From Chrysemys picta bellii (lineage: Eukaryota > Chordata > Testudines > Emydidae), in assembly GCF_011386835.1 (NCBI RefSeq), contig NC_088792.1, forward strand, positions 65,335,787 to 65,399,786: DNA of 64,000 nucleotides, written 5' to 3'. Positions within the stretch are counted from its first letter, which is position 1, and each line of letters begins with the position of its first letter. Shown in pieces: positions 1 through 12,832 of the stretch. Below the pieces are notes generated by a model that worked only from the letters and a program-made list of their open reading frames with translations, did not search any database and was not told the origin of the DNA. A program made the position numbers and the translations under genes.

Positions 1-1560
1 TTTTGCAAGGTAGCCCATGACGAGGTTGGCATATTGGAGAGCCATCCTAGTAGCCATGGCTGTTCCCAGGGTTTGGACAAAGTGTTTGTTGTCAAATGTA
101 AAATTATTGTGGATGAGTTTGGCAATGTGTTTGGGTTGGATATCTGAGGGTTGTCCAGCATCTTATAAATATCTGAGGCTGACAGCAATGCCGTCATTGT
201 GAGGGATGTTGGTGCATAGGAAGGTGACATCCATGGTGGCAAGGATGGATTCTGAGGGAGGTTGTTAATGTTGTGGCATTTCTGGAGGAAGTCAATTGTC
301 TTCTTGAGGAAGCTGGCCCTTTGTGTGGTGAGTGGTTTGAGGATGGTTTCTCTGAGTCCCAATATTCCTTCAGTAAATGTGTCATGGCAAGAAATGAGGA
401 GTCTGCCTGGATTCCCTTGTTTACAGGGTTGGTTCGTGGGGAATGAGGTTGTAGATTTTCTCTTGGAGTTGTTTGGGGAAGGATTTTTGATAATATCCTT
501 AAATTCCCTGGATAAATTGTGGCGTGAGGTCTTCTTTGAGTTTTTTATAGTAGGTGTTATTGGAGAGTTATCGGTTGGTCTCATTAACATAGTCATCATG
601 GTTGAGGACTACGATGACACTCCCTTTGTCTGCTGGTTTAATCACTATTTGGTGGGCTGGATTTTAGGGACTCTATAGCTGTCCTCTCATCAGTGGAGAG
701 ACTGGTGGATGTGATGTTTGTTAAGGATTTCACAGTCAATTTTTTTCCTGAAGCAATCAATGTAATGAACAAGAGTGTGGTTTCATTCGCTGTGGGGTGT
801 CCAGTCAGACGACTCTTTTTTTCTTATTACTTTTGATGGGGATGTGGTAATTGTGGGTGGTGTCATCATTGTTGTGAAAGAATTCTTTGAAGTGGAGTCA
901 GCAGAAGAATTATTCTAGTTCTCTGCAGGTTTGCATGGTATCAGGTTCTGTGGTGGGCCAGAAGTTCAGTCCCTTGGAGAGTACAGATAATTTAGCTCCG
1001 GTTAGGGGTAGTCTTGATAAATTGATGATATTGTGGTGTCATGTAGTATCAATGTGGTGGACCCTGGTGCCAAGGTTTCTCCTGAAGGTGATGTTCTGTG
1101 GGTTGTGGAGTTGTTATAGTTGGTTCCACTTTTTGTTTTTGTGTTGGATAACTGTCATCAGGTGTTGTTGTTTTTTAATAGTTGGTTTGGTTTTCTTGAA
1201 TGACTTTCAGGTACGTTTCCTGATTTTTTTTCTTCCAGTGTATGGGAGCATGAGATGATTTCTTGGTCCCTTCTGGAGTATCTGAGGTGCAATTCAGTTT
1301 TTCTGAAGTGCTTCTGCAGAGCTATTCAGCATGTTTGGAATTGTATGTAGTGGTTAGAGGGTTACAGATGGTGAGACCTCTGGAGATTATGTTTTGTTTC
1401 CTGCATTTGCTCAGGAAGTAGATGTCACTGTTAAGTTTTGCTTCCTTTTTCTTCATGTGGTGGACTTTCCATTTCAGATGGCAAAATTCAATATCTTCCA
1501 TTGTTGCAGGCAGTGTTGTTGTAGCCATGTTGGTTCCAGGATATTAGAAAGACAAGGTGT
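1..1560 (-). pseudogene. Penelope-like retroelement, 5' part of reverse transcriptase gene (decayed, cut by window edge)
   Basis: Read on the minus strand, this encodes the front half of a Penelope-like (PLE) polyprotein. An ATG at 1528 opens a 68-codon frame (1528-1322) that I recognise as the N-terminal region of reptile PLE proteins. Further along come KPADKGSVIVV (about 639-607), a stretch resembling NPGRLLISCHDTFTEGI (about 415-365), MDVTFLCTNIPHNDGI (about 234-187, containing the first catalytic Asp of the RT palm), and AMATRMALQYANLVMGYLAK (60-1). The YADD-type motif and the GIY-YIG endonuclease would lie beyond the left edge. Stop codons and frameshifts break the frame, for example after the PADKG motif. 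This is a dead copy. Family assignment is from motif order; the exact subfamily is unknown. Confidence 0.85.
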
Positions 1561-3369
1561 GTCAGATAATAACTTTTATTGGCATTTCTATTTATACTGT
1601 AGTTTTGTTCCTCCCTCCCTTTTTTATTTGCTTTCTCTTTGTCCTTTCATAACACATATGTATAAAGGGCAAAGTCATGGTAACTTATTGGGAGCCTTAC
1701 TTCTGCATTTCATGACATCTGCAAATTTTTAAATCTCAACCTTTAATTAATATAGGGATTATTTTTTTTCACTGTGTATATATAACAGCTGGATGTCGTA
1801 TTCCACAATTTATTTACTCATTTAAGAGAATGGCTTTCATACATTCCTTGAGGTTCAGATAATTTCATTATCAATGGAAACAAGATGTAGTGCACTACTG
1901 CCCACTGATGCCCATTCAGTGAATTAATATCCTCTTCACACTAACGCTGCACTCTGAGTGTGTGTCTGCAAATCAATGTGGAATCCGTGCAGGGATAGTA
2001 GGCCACATTGTTTTCTCTTGGTTACAGGGTTCGTTTCTGTCTACCTTCTAGTGTGATATAAAATTATTAACATTGAGATGACTGTACAGAGACCAGAACC
2101 CGAAGCCAATTAGAGAAGCATGATGTAAGGCTGCCAATTTACAGTTACCACAACACCTGTGGCATTTATAAATATTACCTCACAAAATTCCTGTGTCCTT
2201 AGGTAAATCCTTAGATTTCTGTCTTATAAAATTAATCGCATATGTTGCCTGCTGCTGAGATTTGACAAGCATCTTTATATAAAGCAAACCATTTAGACTA
2301 TTTCAGTATTTAAGGCATTTGACATGCACCACTGTTCCCAATGTTTTACCACTGTAATTAGCAATCAGGGCGAAGCTACCGAACTCATGGCCAGGCAAGG
2401 ACGATAGGTAGGTATATGTATATGTGCACCAACCCACACAGTGGGATGAAATCATATGATCTCAGGGACGAGTGATGATGAAAAGTAAATATGGCTATCA
2501 ACATTGTTTATATTCTTTGTTTTTAAATTGAATTATATTATTATATTATCATATCATCCTAGTGGTATTGAATGAGTTCACCAGATCAGTTGGTAACCAC
2601 CTGTAATTCCCCATGACACCCAAGTTTTGGCCTCAAAGTATTCCAACCTCTTGTTATTTGAAGTCCCAGCTGGGAGAATAGAACTGAAATGAGCACTGCA
2701 GCAGCAGTGAACGGAATTCATCTTGTCTGAAACTTACCATATGCCAGAAGAGAGACATGCTGAGCCATCTGCTTTAGAGCTGATACCTGAGAACTTGACT
2801 ACCTGCCAACACCATTCCCTCCCATTTAGGGCCCCATTCCACCAGGTCCTGAGTAACTCCTGCCACATACTGAGCGTCATGCATTCTATTCCTCATTGAC
2901 AGCAGTGGGAACCTTGCTCTTCTATTGAGGTGAGGGAAGGTTGTGCTCCAGATGAATTGGACTCCTTCTGAAACCCACTTCTTTCCCTTCTTGATACACT
3001 GTGATCCATGTCATATCACAGCATGTCACATCAGGCAACCTTATGTTAACAATATCTGGAGCACATTGCAACCATAGCAGCAGGAAAGGTAAAAAACCTG
3101 ATGAGAGCATGTTGCTTAGTCTACATTCTGATCACTGCAGCAAAACAGATGAGCTGCCTTCTTAGAATCTTCTCCTGAATGTCCTACATTAGCCATTGAA
3201 TGAAGAACAGATGACACACAGACTGCACAGTGCGGCTAAATACAGAGGCTATGTGTTTTCTTCGTTGTGCTTTTGCTTTAATATTCATAGCCAAATAGGT
3301 ATAAATGTGAATATCAAGCAGATATTCTGCTGTTGACCTCAATGTAACTTTGCTTATTTATACTGACTG
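1561..3369. other. Non-coding stretch, nothing recognised
   Basis: The first bases next to the Penelope-like frame probably belong to its 5' untranslated region. The rest is AT-rich and shows no gene, RNA gene or clear repeat boundary that I can support. Confidence 0.5.
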
Positions 3370-3476
3370 AAAATCTTGCCCTCTGACTTTACTTACACTG
3401 GCATAAAACCCAGAACAACTTCACTTAAGTTATTCAAGATTTATCCCAGTATAGTGAGAACTGAATCTGGCCCACA
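3370..3476. repeat. Chompy-like inverted-repeat element (MITE), diverged
   Basis: A short element that begins with a degraded form, and ends with a good form, of a sequence I recognise from crocodilian and turtle MITEs. The right end reads GAACTGAATCTGGCCC. The interior has the typical 'ttacactggcataaa' wording. The arms are only loosely complementary, so the copy is old. Placement in the PIF/Harbinger group follows the published Chompy description and is not shown here. Confidence 0.5.
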
Positions 3477-3956
3477 GTTTCTTAAAGTAATTCAGCTTCC
3501 CTGGATCTTTTTTTTTTTTTCTGGGTATTTTCTTCTTCACTCTACACAATAAAACTCTCCTGTTTTGGTTCTCTCCTGTCCCTCTCACCCACACATTGTG
3601 CAGCTGCTAACATAAATAGGTATGAATGGTCATGCCACCTCAAATTATGAAATATTGCAAGGTTGCCTCTTCTGCAATATTTTGAGGGCGCACGTGCTTG
3701 AAATACCTGTTAGCCTCATGGTATTTCCTCTCTGGATTCAATTTCCAGACTAAACACATATCAGTTCTGATGCTCACTTCCATGAATATTGGTATGAAAG
3801 GGACAAACCTAAGCTGAGCAGTGATTAAACAGACTTGACTGGAGTCAATTATGAGTTGTATTATGTAGAGATATTCACGTATAACCAGCAGAAAAAATGA
3901 ACAAGACAAACCCACCAACCAAGAGCCAAATTCTGCCCTCACCTAAACTCTGTGCA
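3477..3956. other. Non-coding stretch, nothing recognised
   Basis: Contains a short poly-T run near 3509-3520. No gene or repeat could be supported. Confidence 0.4.
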
Positions 3957-4088
3957 ATAGTAAGTTCTTTGGGGCCAGAACTGTATTTCATTAAATGTTT
4001 GTACAGGTCCTAAAAGAGTGAAGCCCTAGCCCCTGATTGGGTCAGTAGGCGCTACTGCAATACAAATCACTGCTACGACTAATAATCC
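3957..4088 (+). repeat. CORE-SINE / L2-type 3' tail
   Basis: Reads like the 3' tail shared by amniote CORE-SINEs and L2-like LINEs: a 'gtaagttctttggggccag' opening, a 'tttgtacag' middle, a 'taggcgctactgcaataca' stretch, then an AAT-rich end. No tRNA-like head is visible, so this is a 5'-truncated copy. Confidence 0.6.
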
Positions 4089-4327
4089 ATTTGAGTGTTG
4101 CCTATGTAAGGAATGCAGATTCGGACACCAAGAGTTTGACAAATACTTACAGTGAAAATTTCACTAAGGCCAATAGACAGTTCCTTGTCTTAGAGGGCAA
4201 CTTTCAAGTGATCCCTAGGTTTCCAGTACAATTTCCAGTGTCTCTAGTTAAAGGCAGTTCCTCTGCTAGACAACAGATTCTTGTTGTTCATGTGCATGGT
4301 CATTTATTACATTTACATGCAGTCACT

Positions 4328-4419
4328 AGGGCCCAGATCCTCAACAGTATTTTGACTCCTAACTTCCATTGATTTCATTGGGAGTTAAGCGGCTAAATAC
4401 CTTTGAGGATTTGGGCCTA
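4328..4419. repeat. Palindromic MITE, 92 bp
   Basis: Two arms of about 39 bases (4330-4368 and about 4378-4416) are inverted copies of each other at roughly 80% identity. Outer ends are GGCCCAGATCCTCAA and TTGAGGATTTGGGCC. This is a common non-autonomous DNA-element type in turtle and crocodilian genomes. The flanking bases TAG and TAA may be a diverged 3-bp target duplication. Confidence 0.65.
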
Positions 4420-6296
4420 AGTGCCTTTCTCAAGTGACATTCTTTGCATGGACCACACTATTCACCACATTTCTGAATGAGTTTCCAGACCCCATCATAC
4501 TCCCACTGGAATGTCCTGCAGATCCCCAACATCTCTGGCCCTGCTGCCATGCATTGTAGTGGGGTGGGGTTACACTCCCTCTGATTTTAATATAATGTCA
4601 CTTGCTTCCAGGGAATTTTGGAAACTTTGCAACTCCCTCTTCAAGTTCTCTCCCAGGTTCCTTTCCAAACTGAGAAATTCAGGTGGCTTCATTTGCCCCA
4701 TATTTCTTACACTATACAGTAAGTGTGTGTCATGCAGGGGTGCTGGTACAAGGATAATTTTTCCTTAGACCTCAGCAGGATTAATTACTACCCCAATTGC
4801 ATGACAGGAGTTAGTAGCCATTGGCTACTATTATAGTAAGTGGAGAGCGGGTGTGAGGGGCAGGCCAGAGCTGGGTCCTGGGAGTATGTACACTGTCATC
4901 CCTGAACCCAGCCCAAACACAAGAATATTCACAGTATTCTCCCCGCTGCAATATACATGGATGTATGCATATCTATAATGGAGGAAGGGGGATTGGTGAG
5001 GTGTGCCTGAAGATTTTGTCAATCTACTACAGAAGAAACATGTTTCTAATGGCTACATTTACACAACAAGCAGCCACAGTGATTTATGTGGACTGAAGTG
5101 ATTTTATGTTAATTGTATTATGCATGGTTCTCTTAGGTTAATCCTGGGCTTTGTAGTTTCAGAACACGCTGCCCTATTCCTGTTTACACTGCTATAAATT
5201 AAATGACAAACTTTTTGCATGTTCTGAATACATTTCACTCATGATCTGCACTGTGGCAAGAATGAAGGAAAAGAGTTTCCTATAGCCCTATCAAATGTCT
5301 GAGTTTGAAATATATTCCTAAGGCATGCATCAAAGCTTCCATTCCAAATACCTAAGAAAGGACATAGACACCTGAAAATAATACAAGATTATAAGCAGGG
5401 TGCACATCTGGCCAGAGATCGAGGGTTGATAATTTTCATTGATGCATGAGTTTCAGATCTTACCCCAGGCAACTGTGCTCCTATCAGCTAACCATGAAAA
5501 TTGGTCACATATGTCTGACTCTTCCACTGCTGTGATTTGACAGGTTCCCCCATGCAAACATCTCCCTCAAACCTTTTCAGTTCCTTTCACAAACATTTTC
5601 AACATGAATAAAAAAGGATAATTGAACCATTTAGGATAGTTTCATACAAGAGGCATAAGTAGGAGTAATGGGATGACATTAAGGAAAAGGAAAGTTTAAC
5701 AAGAATATGAGAGAAGACATTCCAAAAGGGAGTTCTATTATGACCTGAAGTAGTCTTCTCAGGAACATAGCAAAAACTAGACTGCAGAAAACACTAATAA
5801 ATGTACATATCATAGGAAACAATCCTGGCTTGAACCCAATAGGTTCTTCTATCTCTAAGTTCTATGAGTTTGGGATTCATGTATGTCACAATCTAAACGT
5901 TTGTGAGGAATGGCATGAAGGCATCTTGTGAGCTGCAGATACAGGGCCAAATTCTGCATGATGCTTAGCACCTTCTGAAAAGGTGGTGAATGCCCTTAGT
6001 TTCCTCAGATGTCAAACTGAGGCAAGATTTGAGATCAGTGGCAGATGAGGGCATTCTGCACCTCACAGAAGGAGCTCAGAACTTTTCATAATCTGGCTGG
6101 CCCATGCATAGTAACTGATTCATTAACAATTTCTGTTTGCTGCAGTACATTTAGATTACTTTCCAGTTCTGTAATTCTGTTATCCACACTACAGAAACTG
6201 CTAAATCAAATCACCTGTGGCTCTCCCTGGAACAAGCCAGGAAACCCCTGCAAGGCTCCCCTTTGGTTACTGTGAAAGGCACTGGGTAAACTAGTG
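4420..6296. other. Non-coding stretch
   Basis: No open frame or RNA gene is convincing. A short piece near 5942-6000 beginning GGGCCAAATTCTGC looks like half of another palindromic element. The rest is unassigned. Confidence 0.45.
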
Positions 6297-6304
6297 GTCT
6301 AATG

Positions 6305-6802
6305 CAAGGGTTCTCACAACAAATTTTTGGTAGCCTCATAGTGTGGCCATCGACTCTTGCTGGTGGTCACTCTGACAAACTTGTCTCTCTGTCCATGCCT
6401 CCCATGGCCCTTCAGCGAGACCCACCCTGATCAGGTGGGAGCGAGGGAGCTGCCCAGGGGAGTAACCCAGCTACCAAATGCTGCAGCTGCCTCCATTGAT
6501 AAGAGCCGCCTCTGGTGCCATGCACTCCAGGCCCATGAGTCTCCAGAGGCACCTCTCAGAGCCCACAAAGAGGCTACGCAGTGCAGGGTGGCGATCCCTG
6601 CTGGCAGCGCCAGCGCAAACACCAAGGAGGTGCATCTAACTGGTAAAAGCTATTCACGTGTAACAGCTGTCTACTGCAGGGAGGGGCTGCTGCTTTGTCC
6701 CCCCCCCCCCAATCTCCTCCCAGGCTGTGGAAGCTGTCATGGCCGCAAAAAAATCCACTGTTGGCTGCATGCATCCACAGTGGTCTCATTTGAGAAATGC
6801 TG
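6305..6802. mobile_element. hAT-like non-autonomous element, 498 bp
   Basis: The ends CAAGGGTTCTCA (left) and TTGAGAAATGCTG (right) are imperfect inverted repeats of the 'CAGTGGTTCTCAAAC' class common among reptile hAT MITEs. The interior 'gtggcc(a)..cgactcttgctgg' wording matches a family I recognise from turtles. The flanking octamers GTCTAATG (6297-6304) and GTTTACTG (6803-6810) agree at 6 of 8 positions, consistent with an aged 8-bp target duplication. A 180-codon frame inside is incidental. It contains a run of C at about 6700-6710. Confidence 0.6.
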
Positions 6803-6810
6803 GTTTACTG

Positions 6811-8177
6811 TGTCTATGGTTCTGCAATTTGCAGTGCACCTATCAGAAAAATCCTATCAGTTGACAACACTGAAAAATATAAAAAACAAAACAAAATAAT
6901 AAGAAGAAACCTAAAGTAATTAAAGTTGTTTAGTTTTCTGTGAGGAACTGAGCCCAACAGAGCTTAATTGGCATAATTGCATTTTGAACCTATACACAAT
7001 CTGCTGTGAGGGGCTTGTGGGCAGAGTTTGGGAAAGTACTTTAGGAGGAGCTTTGGAATGTTTTCCTGCTCAGCTGGAGTCCTGACTGTAGAGATGCCCC
7101 ATACCATGTACACCAGCCTGATGTCCATGTGCTGTATTAGCAGTGGTGCCATATATAGAAGGAGGTCAGTGTGACTCAGCATTCATCTGAAGCAGTAGGA
7201 ATTACTTTACTTAGCAGTAGGAATCCCGATTAGAAACGGGATCCATGGATAGGCAGACCAGTGTTCTAATCCTGGCAATGGTAATTCTGATATTCTGAGT
7301 ATCTAGGTCTATTCATTGTCATTGAATCCTTCCAGTGGCAATATCTCCGCCACCTCTCTTGGGTGTCTGTTCTAAAGCCTATACTGAATTTCAGATATGT
7401 TAATTCATACTGTACGTGTGCAGAATATGATTTATTTGAAATGTCAGAAGTAAATTATTTTTGCAGACTGTGTAGAGGGTTTTTCTTCCTGACAAAATAA
7501 ATGATTTCCCCCCCAGAATTACTGAGTTTTCTCAGGCCTGGGTTTTCCTCTTCTTTATTTAGAAAACCGCACATATGACTGCACTAAATATTTATAAAAG
7601 TAATTTATGAGCTTGGTTGTCTGCTTCTTGCCAAAAGTAAGAAGTGTGCCTGTGTGTGGCCTGAAAAATCCTAGCTCTGAGTGGACTGAAAATATGGAGG
7701 TGAACAGCAACTTCACATTAATGGAGAAACATGTCAACCTTCAAAAAAAAATCCATAAATGACTTACAAACGTGCGCAAGCTAGAAAGGCAAAGTATGTC
7801 ATCTCCAAGCACACCGTACCGTGTGTTCAGAATATAATATCACACAAATAGGCAACCTTCTACACCGAGTGTTTATCCACAACACTATAAAGGAAAATAG
7901 ACCCAATTTAGAAAGGTTGGATAAATAATGCGCTATTTTCCTAGCTTTGGTGATATATTTTGCTTATTCCATTTGCTCAGCGTGTGCCCTGTCATCTTTC
8001 ACACAAGCTTCTTTGAGCTGCTAGGATTTGATCCAACTTCCATTAAAGCCAATGGAAATCTTTCCATTTACTTTACTGGGAGTTAGAGCAGGCCCTTAGA
8101 TTTGATGGAACAGGAATTAACAAATCTAGAATAGATTCCTGAGACAGCTCCAAAATAACCTTTCTTTGCATGCATAA
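6811..8177. other. Non-coding stretch
   Basis: No gene seen. 7200-7340 has wording faintly like a tRNA-derived SINE, but too diverged to call. Confidence 0.4.
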
Positions 8178-8246
8178 GGTGAAATCCTGGCCCGCCAAAG
8201 TAAATGGCAAAATTCCCATTGACTTCAATGGGATCAGGATTTCACC
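8178..8246. repeat. Small palindromic MITE
   Basis: Outer ends GGTGAAATCCTGG and (c)CAGGATTTCACC form inverted arms around a 'cattgacttcaatggg' core. The same wording appears in pieces at 40,660-40,700 and near 15,950-16,015. Confidence 0.6.
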
Positions 8247-10084
8247 CGCAGTTTTTGGACAATGTAAACCCGTGTCTGGATTTTGGCTTTTAACTATCAG
8301 AGTGCCCCAAATTGTGATTTTCATTGTCTAGTGGAACATCATTTCTCACTGCCAAAAGGCTTTTTTATCCTAGAAAAATATAAATATATATATATAAACA
8401 TTCAAAAAGGTATAAATATTATTTTTGATAATAGAAAATAAGTAGTACTAAACATGCACAAATTATGAGCATAACATCTGAACCTGGAGAAATTAGGCTG
8501 GGGTGAACCTCAAAACTTAATAAATCAGCAAAACAAAATAAAATAAAACTTGTGCTTTTAAAATAAACAACTATTAATTTCTTTATCTCTGTAAATCTTT
8601 AAAATGGTAGGTGGAATTAAAAAGATGATGATTTTGAATGCAATTGAAGCAATTTACATTTTATTCAGCCAGGGAGTAGAATGGGATTTAACACAGTCTG
8701 ATATCACATGACTACTATTTGCATACTTCAGCCTCACTGGTCTCCTAGAACTGGGGAGTTACAGCTTTCTTCTCTCCAATGAATAGTTTTAGAATGTAAC
8801 TTAAATATTTATAACCATGTTCCTTTTCATGTTCCCTTAGTGCTATGTATCAACCTATTTACAAGCTTTTATTAAACAGCAGAATATACTGTAAATCCAA
8901 AATTTGAAATCTATTGGAATTTATCACGAATCAGTCTGAGGCTCTGGAAACTTTGGTAGGTAGCAACATTTCTACACTACCCATAATTGGGGGACCTTTC
9001 CTGTTTACCTCTTGGTAAGAGAAATTACTGATCATAAATTTACAGCTAACAATTTGTTCTGTAGAAATGCAGATTATTCTCTGGATGAGGCAAGTTTCTG
9101 AAAGCCCCTCTGAGGTAAAATTTCTCTTTCGTCAGTGGAAAGCAAGAGCTCTCTGCACTCTGGGTGCTTATCCATACGAACAAGGAACAGCCCTCAGTTC
9201 TGTCTCCAATATTGTACTGTCTGTAGCTACTGTAAGAGGATAACCGTCAACTACCATTAGGGTTTTATTTTTGTTAAACATCAGAATTAAACCCGTGGGC
9301 ACATTTAAAGGGCTTATTTCAGTCCAGTCTTTCAGTGACCCTGAATTTTGACTACAGCAGTCAAAATGTTTCCATGGTGTATGTTATTGATTAGTTAGGT
9401 TATGTGTCATTTATTTTAATGGAAATTCAATTAAGTTTTGTGGCCTGTTTGAACCCAGTTCTGTAGTACTCTGTTAGCCTTTGGAGGCATCTTGGGGTTT
9501 GCAAAGTGTCTTGAATGTATCTACTCTAAACAAATGTAGCACTGACAAGTGTGAGCTGAATAAAATTCCTTAATTAGTTCGGTGATAGTGAAGCTACCGC
9601 TGCACCATCTGTGCACATTCCAAGTCGAGACACTGATCAGAGAGCTGCATTTCACCTCCCTACTTGTTATTTATGAGGTTTAGAAATGCCAGTTAAACAA
9701 GCTTATTGTGCATGCCTAATTTCTCAGTCATTTAACACATGCAGAGTTGTTGGCAATGGATTATTTAAAATAAAATCTATGTGTTAATTCCTTTTTATAT
9801 CTGCTACAAATTCTGGCTGGTACGAGCATCTGATAAGGCTTTAATCTCTGTGTAGGCCAAATCTTTGCTCAGGCAAAACTTTCCTTGATATAAATGGGCA
9901 TTTTGCCTGTCTAAGGATTTAGCTGAAGAGTTTTGAACTAAAAATAGGTCATACTAAATATGTTTTTTATTGCTTTACATTTGTGGGTATTTGCTTCTAT
10001 CACTTTTGATTGGTACCCATTACTTGTTATCCTTGTTTACCTTTTATCTTTAACTAACAACAGGGATGTTGCATTCAATTTAAG
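8247..10084. other. Non-coding stretch, mostly unassigned
   Basis: AT-rich near 8370-8600, with a short (TA)n run. 9856-9930 looks like a palindromic MITE fragment (GGCCAAATCTTTGCTCAGGC). 9580-9780 has no repeat signature and could be ancient conserved non-coding DNA, but I cannot test this. Confidence 0.4.
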
Positions 10085-10195
10085 GTGATAGACTTTAAGG
10101 TCAGAAGGGACCATCATGATCATCTAGTCTGACCTCCTGCACTTTGCAGGCCACAGAACCTCACCCACACATCCTAGACTTAATTTCTACAGCTG
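10085..10195 (-). repeat. CR1 LINE 3'-end fragment
   Basis: Reads on the plus strand as the reverse complement of a CR1 tail: 'aggtcagaagggaccatca' followed by 'gatcatctagtctgacctc'. Only the last hundred or so bases of the element remain. Confidence 0.75.
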
Positions 10196-10618
10196 AGTGG
10201 GAAATGGTTTTCCCATCCCATGAACATTTTTGAGATTTCAAAATTCCCGCCCCCCCAGCCCCCAAATCAGGGTGGAAAATCAAAATTGCAAACATTTTCA
10301 TAAACTGAAAAAAATGGTTTGGGTTTTTGTTTTGATAATTTCCAAATGTTTCATTTCAATTTCTACCATTTTTATTTTTTTCCTGTAATTAGTTTAAATG
10401 TCTAGATGAAAAGTTGTTTCAAACTGTAAACTGGAAATGTTTATTTTGAAAATATCAGGAAATAAACATTGACAATTTCAAACCATTCTTTTTCAAAATG
10501 ATCGTGAGTCAACAAAATCCTCTAATTTTTCCGACTTCCCGTGGAAAATTTCAGTTTGATAGAACTGCATTTTCCAACAAAAAAACATTGTATCAACAAA
10601 TTCCCAGCCAGCCCTACT
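10187..10618. repeat. AT-rich inverted-repeat-like element
   Basis: Bounded by CAGCTGAGTGGGAAAT on the left and TTCCCAGCCAGCCCTAC on the right, which are roughly complementary. The interior is rich in 'aaaattt', 'ttcaaa' and 'ttttgtt' words. Similar sequence recurs at 19,590-19,730, 26,325-26,470, 42,890-43,350 and perhaps 52,575-52,870, so I treat it as a repeat family of unknown class. Confidence 0.4.
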
Positions 10619-10989
10619 AATTTCATCCTAATGTATTATATGTGATATTTACTGTGGAGTACATAGTGTCATTTTGGTACAGATCTAATAAAGGTAACTG
10701 TGAGTTGTACCACCCCAGAAGAATAACAAGGGGCAGAATGCTCCCAGGCACCCAGCATAAGTATCTTTTGTAGCACCCCTTTGTTACTACCTCAGGGCAT
10801 GGATGACTGGCTGTACTGACCAGTGCATGGGGAGTCGGGCAGGTGGAACTACACACTTACATCCTTCCAGCCCCTTTCTACTCCTTCTGGGATCCAAAGG
10901 GACTGTAATTCTGCTTGGTCCTTATGTGAGCCATGCAAGTAGGAGGAAAGATCCTTACAGCCTTACCCTCAACTGTGCATGCACAACAA
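10619..10989. other. Unassigned sequence before the hAT element
   Basis: No gene or repeat recognised. Open frames crossing 10,803-11,350 run into the hAT element and are incidental. Confidence 0.4.
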
Positions 10990-11657
10990 GGCCAAGCCAG
11001 GGGCAGATTTACCACGAAACATACCATGCCCTGGCACGAGGGCCCCCAACAACAGGGGGCCCCAGGGCCGGGCACTCGGGCAGCCCGCTCCACTGTAGGG
11101 CACTGAGGGGGCAGGAGAGCAGGGAGGGAGGCTCACCAGCAGCCTCAGGGGAGCAGGCAGGAGGTATGGGTGGCAGCGAGCACCGTGAACGTGAGCCAGA
11201 GGATGCAGGAGGAGCACAGGGCAGCCGCGCAGCCGGCCGGAGAGAAGCGGCGCTTTGAAGGGGAAACCGCCGCTTCTCTCTGGCCGCCGGCTGCATGGCT
11301 GCCCCCTGCTGCTCCTGAGTCCTCCGGCCTGCGTTCACACTGCTCGCCACTGCCTGGTGAGCGGCGGCTGGGTGCAGCCCACGGGGAGGGGGCAGTGGCT
11401 GAGGGATGGGACTGGCTGCCAGAACCGGTACGGAGCCCGCTGCAGAGGGTGCTGACCAGGGGAGGCGAGCAGAGATGAGTGTGCAGAGGCAGCAGGGTGC
11501 TCAGGTGGCCACCGATGGCACCCCCTCACCTTCAGGTGGGTGTTCAGTGGGTCTCTGTCCAATTCTCCGGGCCAGCCAGTGCGTGGCCACATCAAATTCT
11601 GAAAAACCATATGCGAAAACTGAAGCAAAAACCTGACCAGAAAAGTTTGAAAAGTAC

Positions 11658-12489
11658 GATATTGCTGTTTTTACTCTTTTGTGGAACCGTTTACTTCAAA
11701 GAATTAATGCCGTCAGCAAATCGCTGCAAAAGGTTGATACAAATGTATTGAATGCTGCACAGTTGTTAGCCTCAGTTACAAGTTTTGTCATGGAAGTTTG
11801 AAATGACTATAGTTCGGTGGAAGCAGAGGCACTAACATTAACAGAAAATATAGGTTCCTCTGATATATCTGATGAGAAGCGTAAAAAAAACAGGAAGTTA
11901 TTTTTGGATGAAACTAGAGACAATGAAATCAATTCAGAAGGGAAAGAGAAGATCATCGTTGAGACAGTCAGCGTTATTTGTGACAGAATAATAGTGCAAT
12001 TTCAGAGTAGAGGTGAATCTCTAAAGAAAACTGTTGATTTATTTTGCATGTTTTTTGACAGAAGTATGGACGAAAATGCTAGAAGCCACTACAGTAAGAA
12101 ATTAAGTAAATTCTACCGAGAGGACATAAACATAAATCTTTTTGAAGATGAAGTGAAACATTTCATTCATTTTATTGAAAATGATGAGGTCTGTGCTTCA
12201 AGATCACCAATTAATTTGTATAAACTTGTATGTGACGGTTTGCAGGCAACCTTTCCAAATGTAGAAACCATTCTGAAAATATTTTTAACAATACTGTCAG
12301 AAATGCTTCTGGTGAACGTTATTTTCTGTATTGAAACGAGTTAAAAATTATTTGCGAAATACGATGAGTCAGGAACATTTGACAAGTTCAGCAATATTGC
12401 CAATTGAAAGTGCCTCTTTACAAAATATTACTTATGATGACTTAATTGATGGTTTTGTAAAGAAAAAGTGTAGAACAAAAGCTATCTGA
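11658..12489 (+). pseudogene. hAT transposase remnant (C-terminal half, ZMYM1/DUF4371-like type)
   Basis: The frame opens before 11,658 and is stopped near 11,799. It then runs open from 11,817 to 12,344 (175 codons), with RKKNRKLFLDETRDNEINSE and FPNVETILKIFLTI, both typical of hAT transposases with the C-terminal dimerisation domain. The domain core NASGERYF lies at 12,302-12,325 in another frame, and LKRVKNYLRNTMSQEHLTSS follows from 12,331 in a third, ending at TGA 12,487-12,489. At least two small indels near 12,290-12,330 therefore broke the gene. The normal protein cuts and pastes the element through its terminal repeats in the nucleus. This copy cannot. The start is uncertain because the N-terminal part is missing. 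Confidence 0.8.
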
Positions 12490-12627
12490 ATAATTTTTTT
12501 TTTTCAAATTGAATAAGTTTCTTCAGAGGAAGTTAACTTTTATTTTTCCATTCATGCATCATCTATACTTTTTATTTTTACACATTTTTCATGTCAGCGT
12601 AATGCAAATACAAGCTTTCATTTAGAC

Positions 12628-12832
12628 CAGAAGTTCTCAAACTGTGGTCCGAGAACTCCATTCAGGTGGACCGAGGAAAGGTTATGATGTTTTTTTAATA
12701 AAGCGCTCTTATCCAAAGCACTTTATAATAGTTAGCTAACGGTACAAACAATATTTTGAAAAATCATTAAGTGGTCCTCCGAGAACCTCAGCGCTTTTCA
12801 AGTGGTCTGTGAAAAAAAAGTTAGACTACAAA
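12628..12832. repeat. Small hAT-type MITE nested in the larger hAT element
   Basis: Starts CAGAAGTTCTCAAACTGTGG, the common reptile hAT MITE end, and reaches a degraded opposite end near 'gtggtctgtgaaaaaaaagt'. It lies within 10,998-13,028, so it arrived after that transposon inserted or was carried by it. The right boundary is approximate. Confidence 0.5.

Noticed and set aside
6357..6899. 180-codon frame
   Set aside because: Lies almost entirely inside the hAT-like element 6305-6802 and has no transposase features.
10803..11636. Several frames of 70-150 codons on both strands
   Set aside because: Produced by the CpG-rich 5' part of the hAT transposon; many overlapping frames on both strands is typical of GC-rich non-coding DNA.
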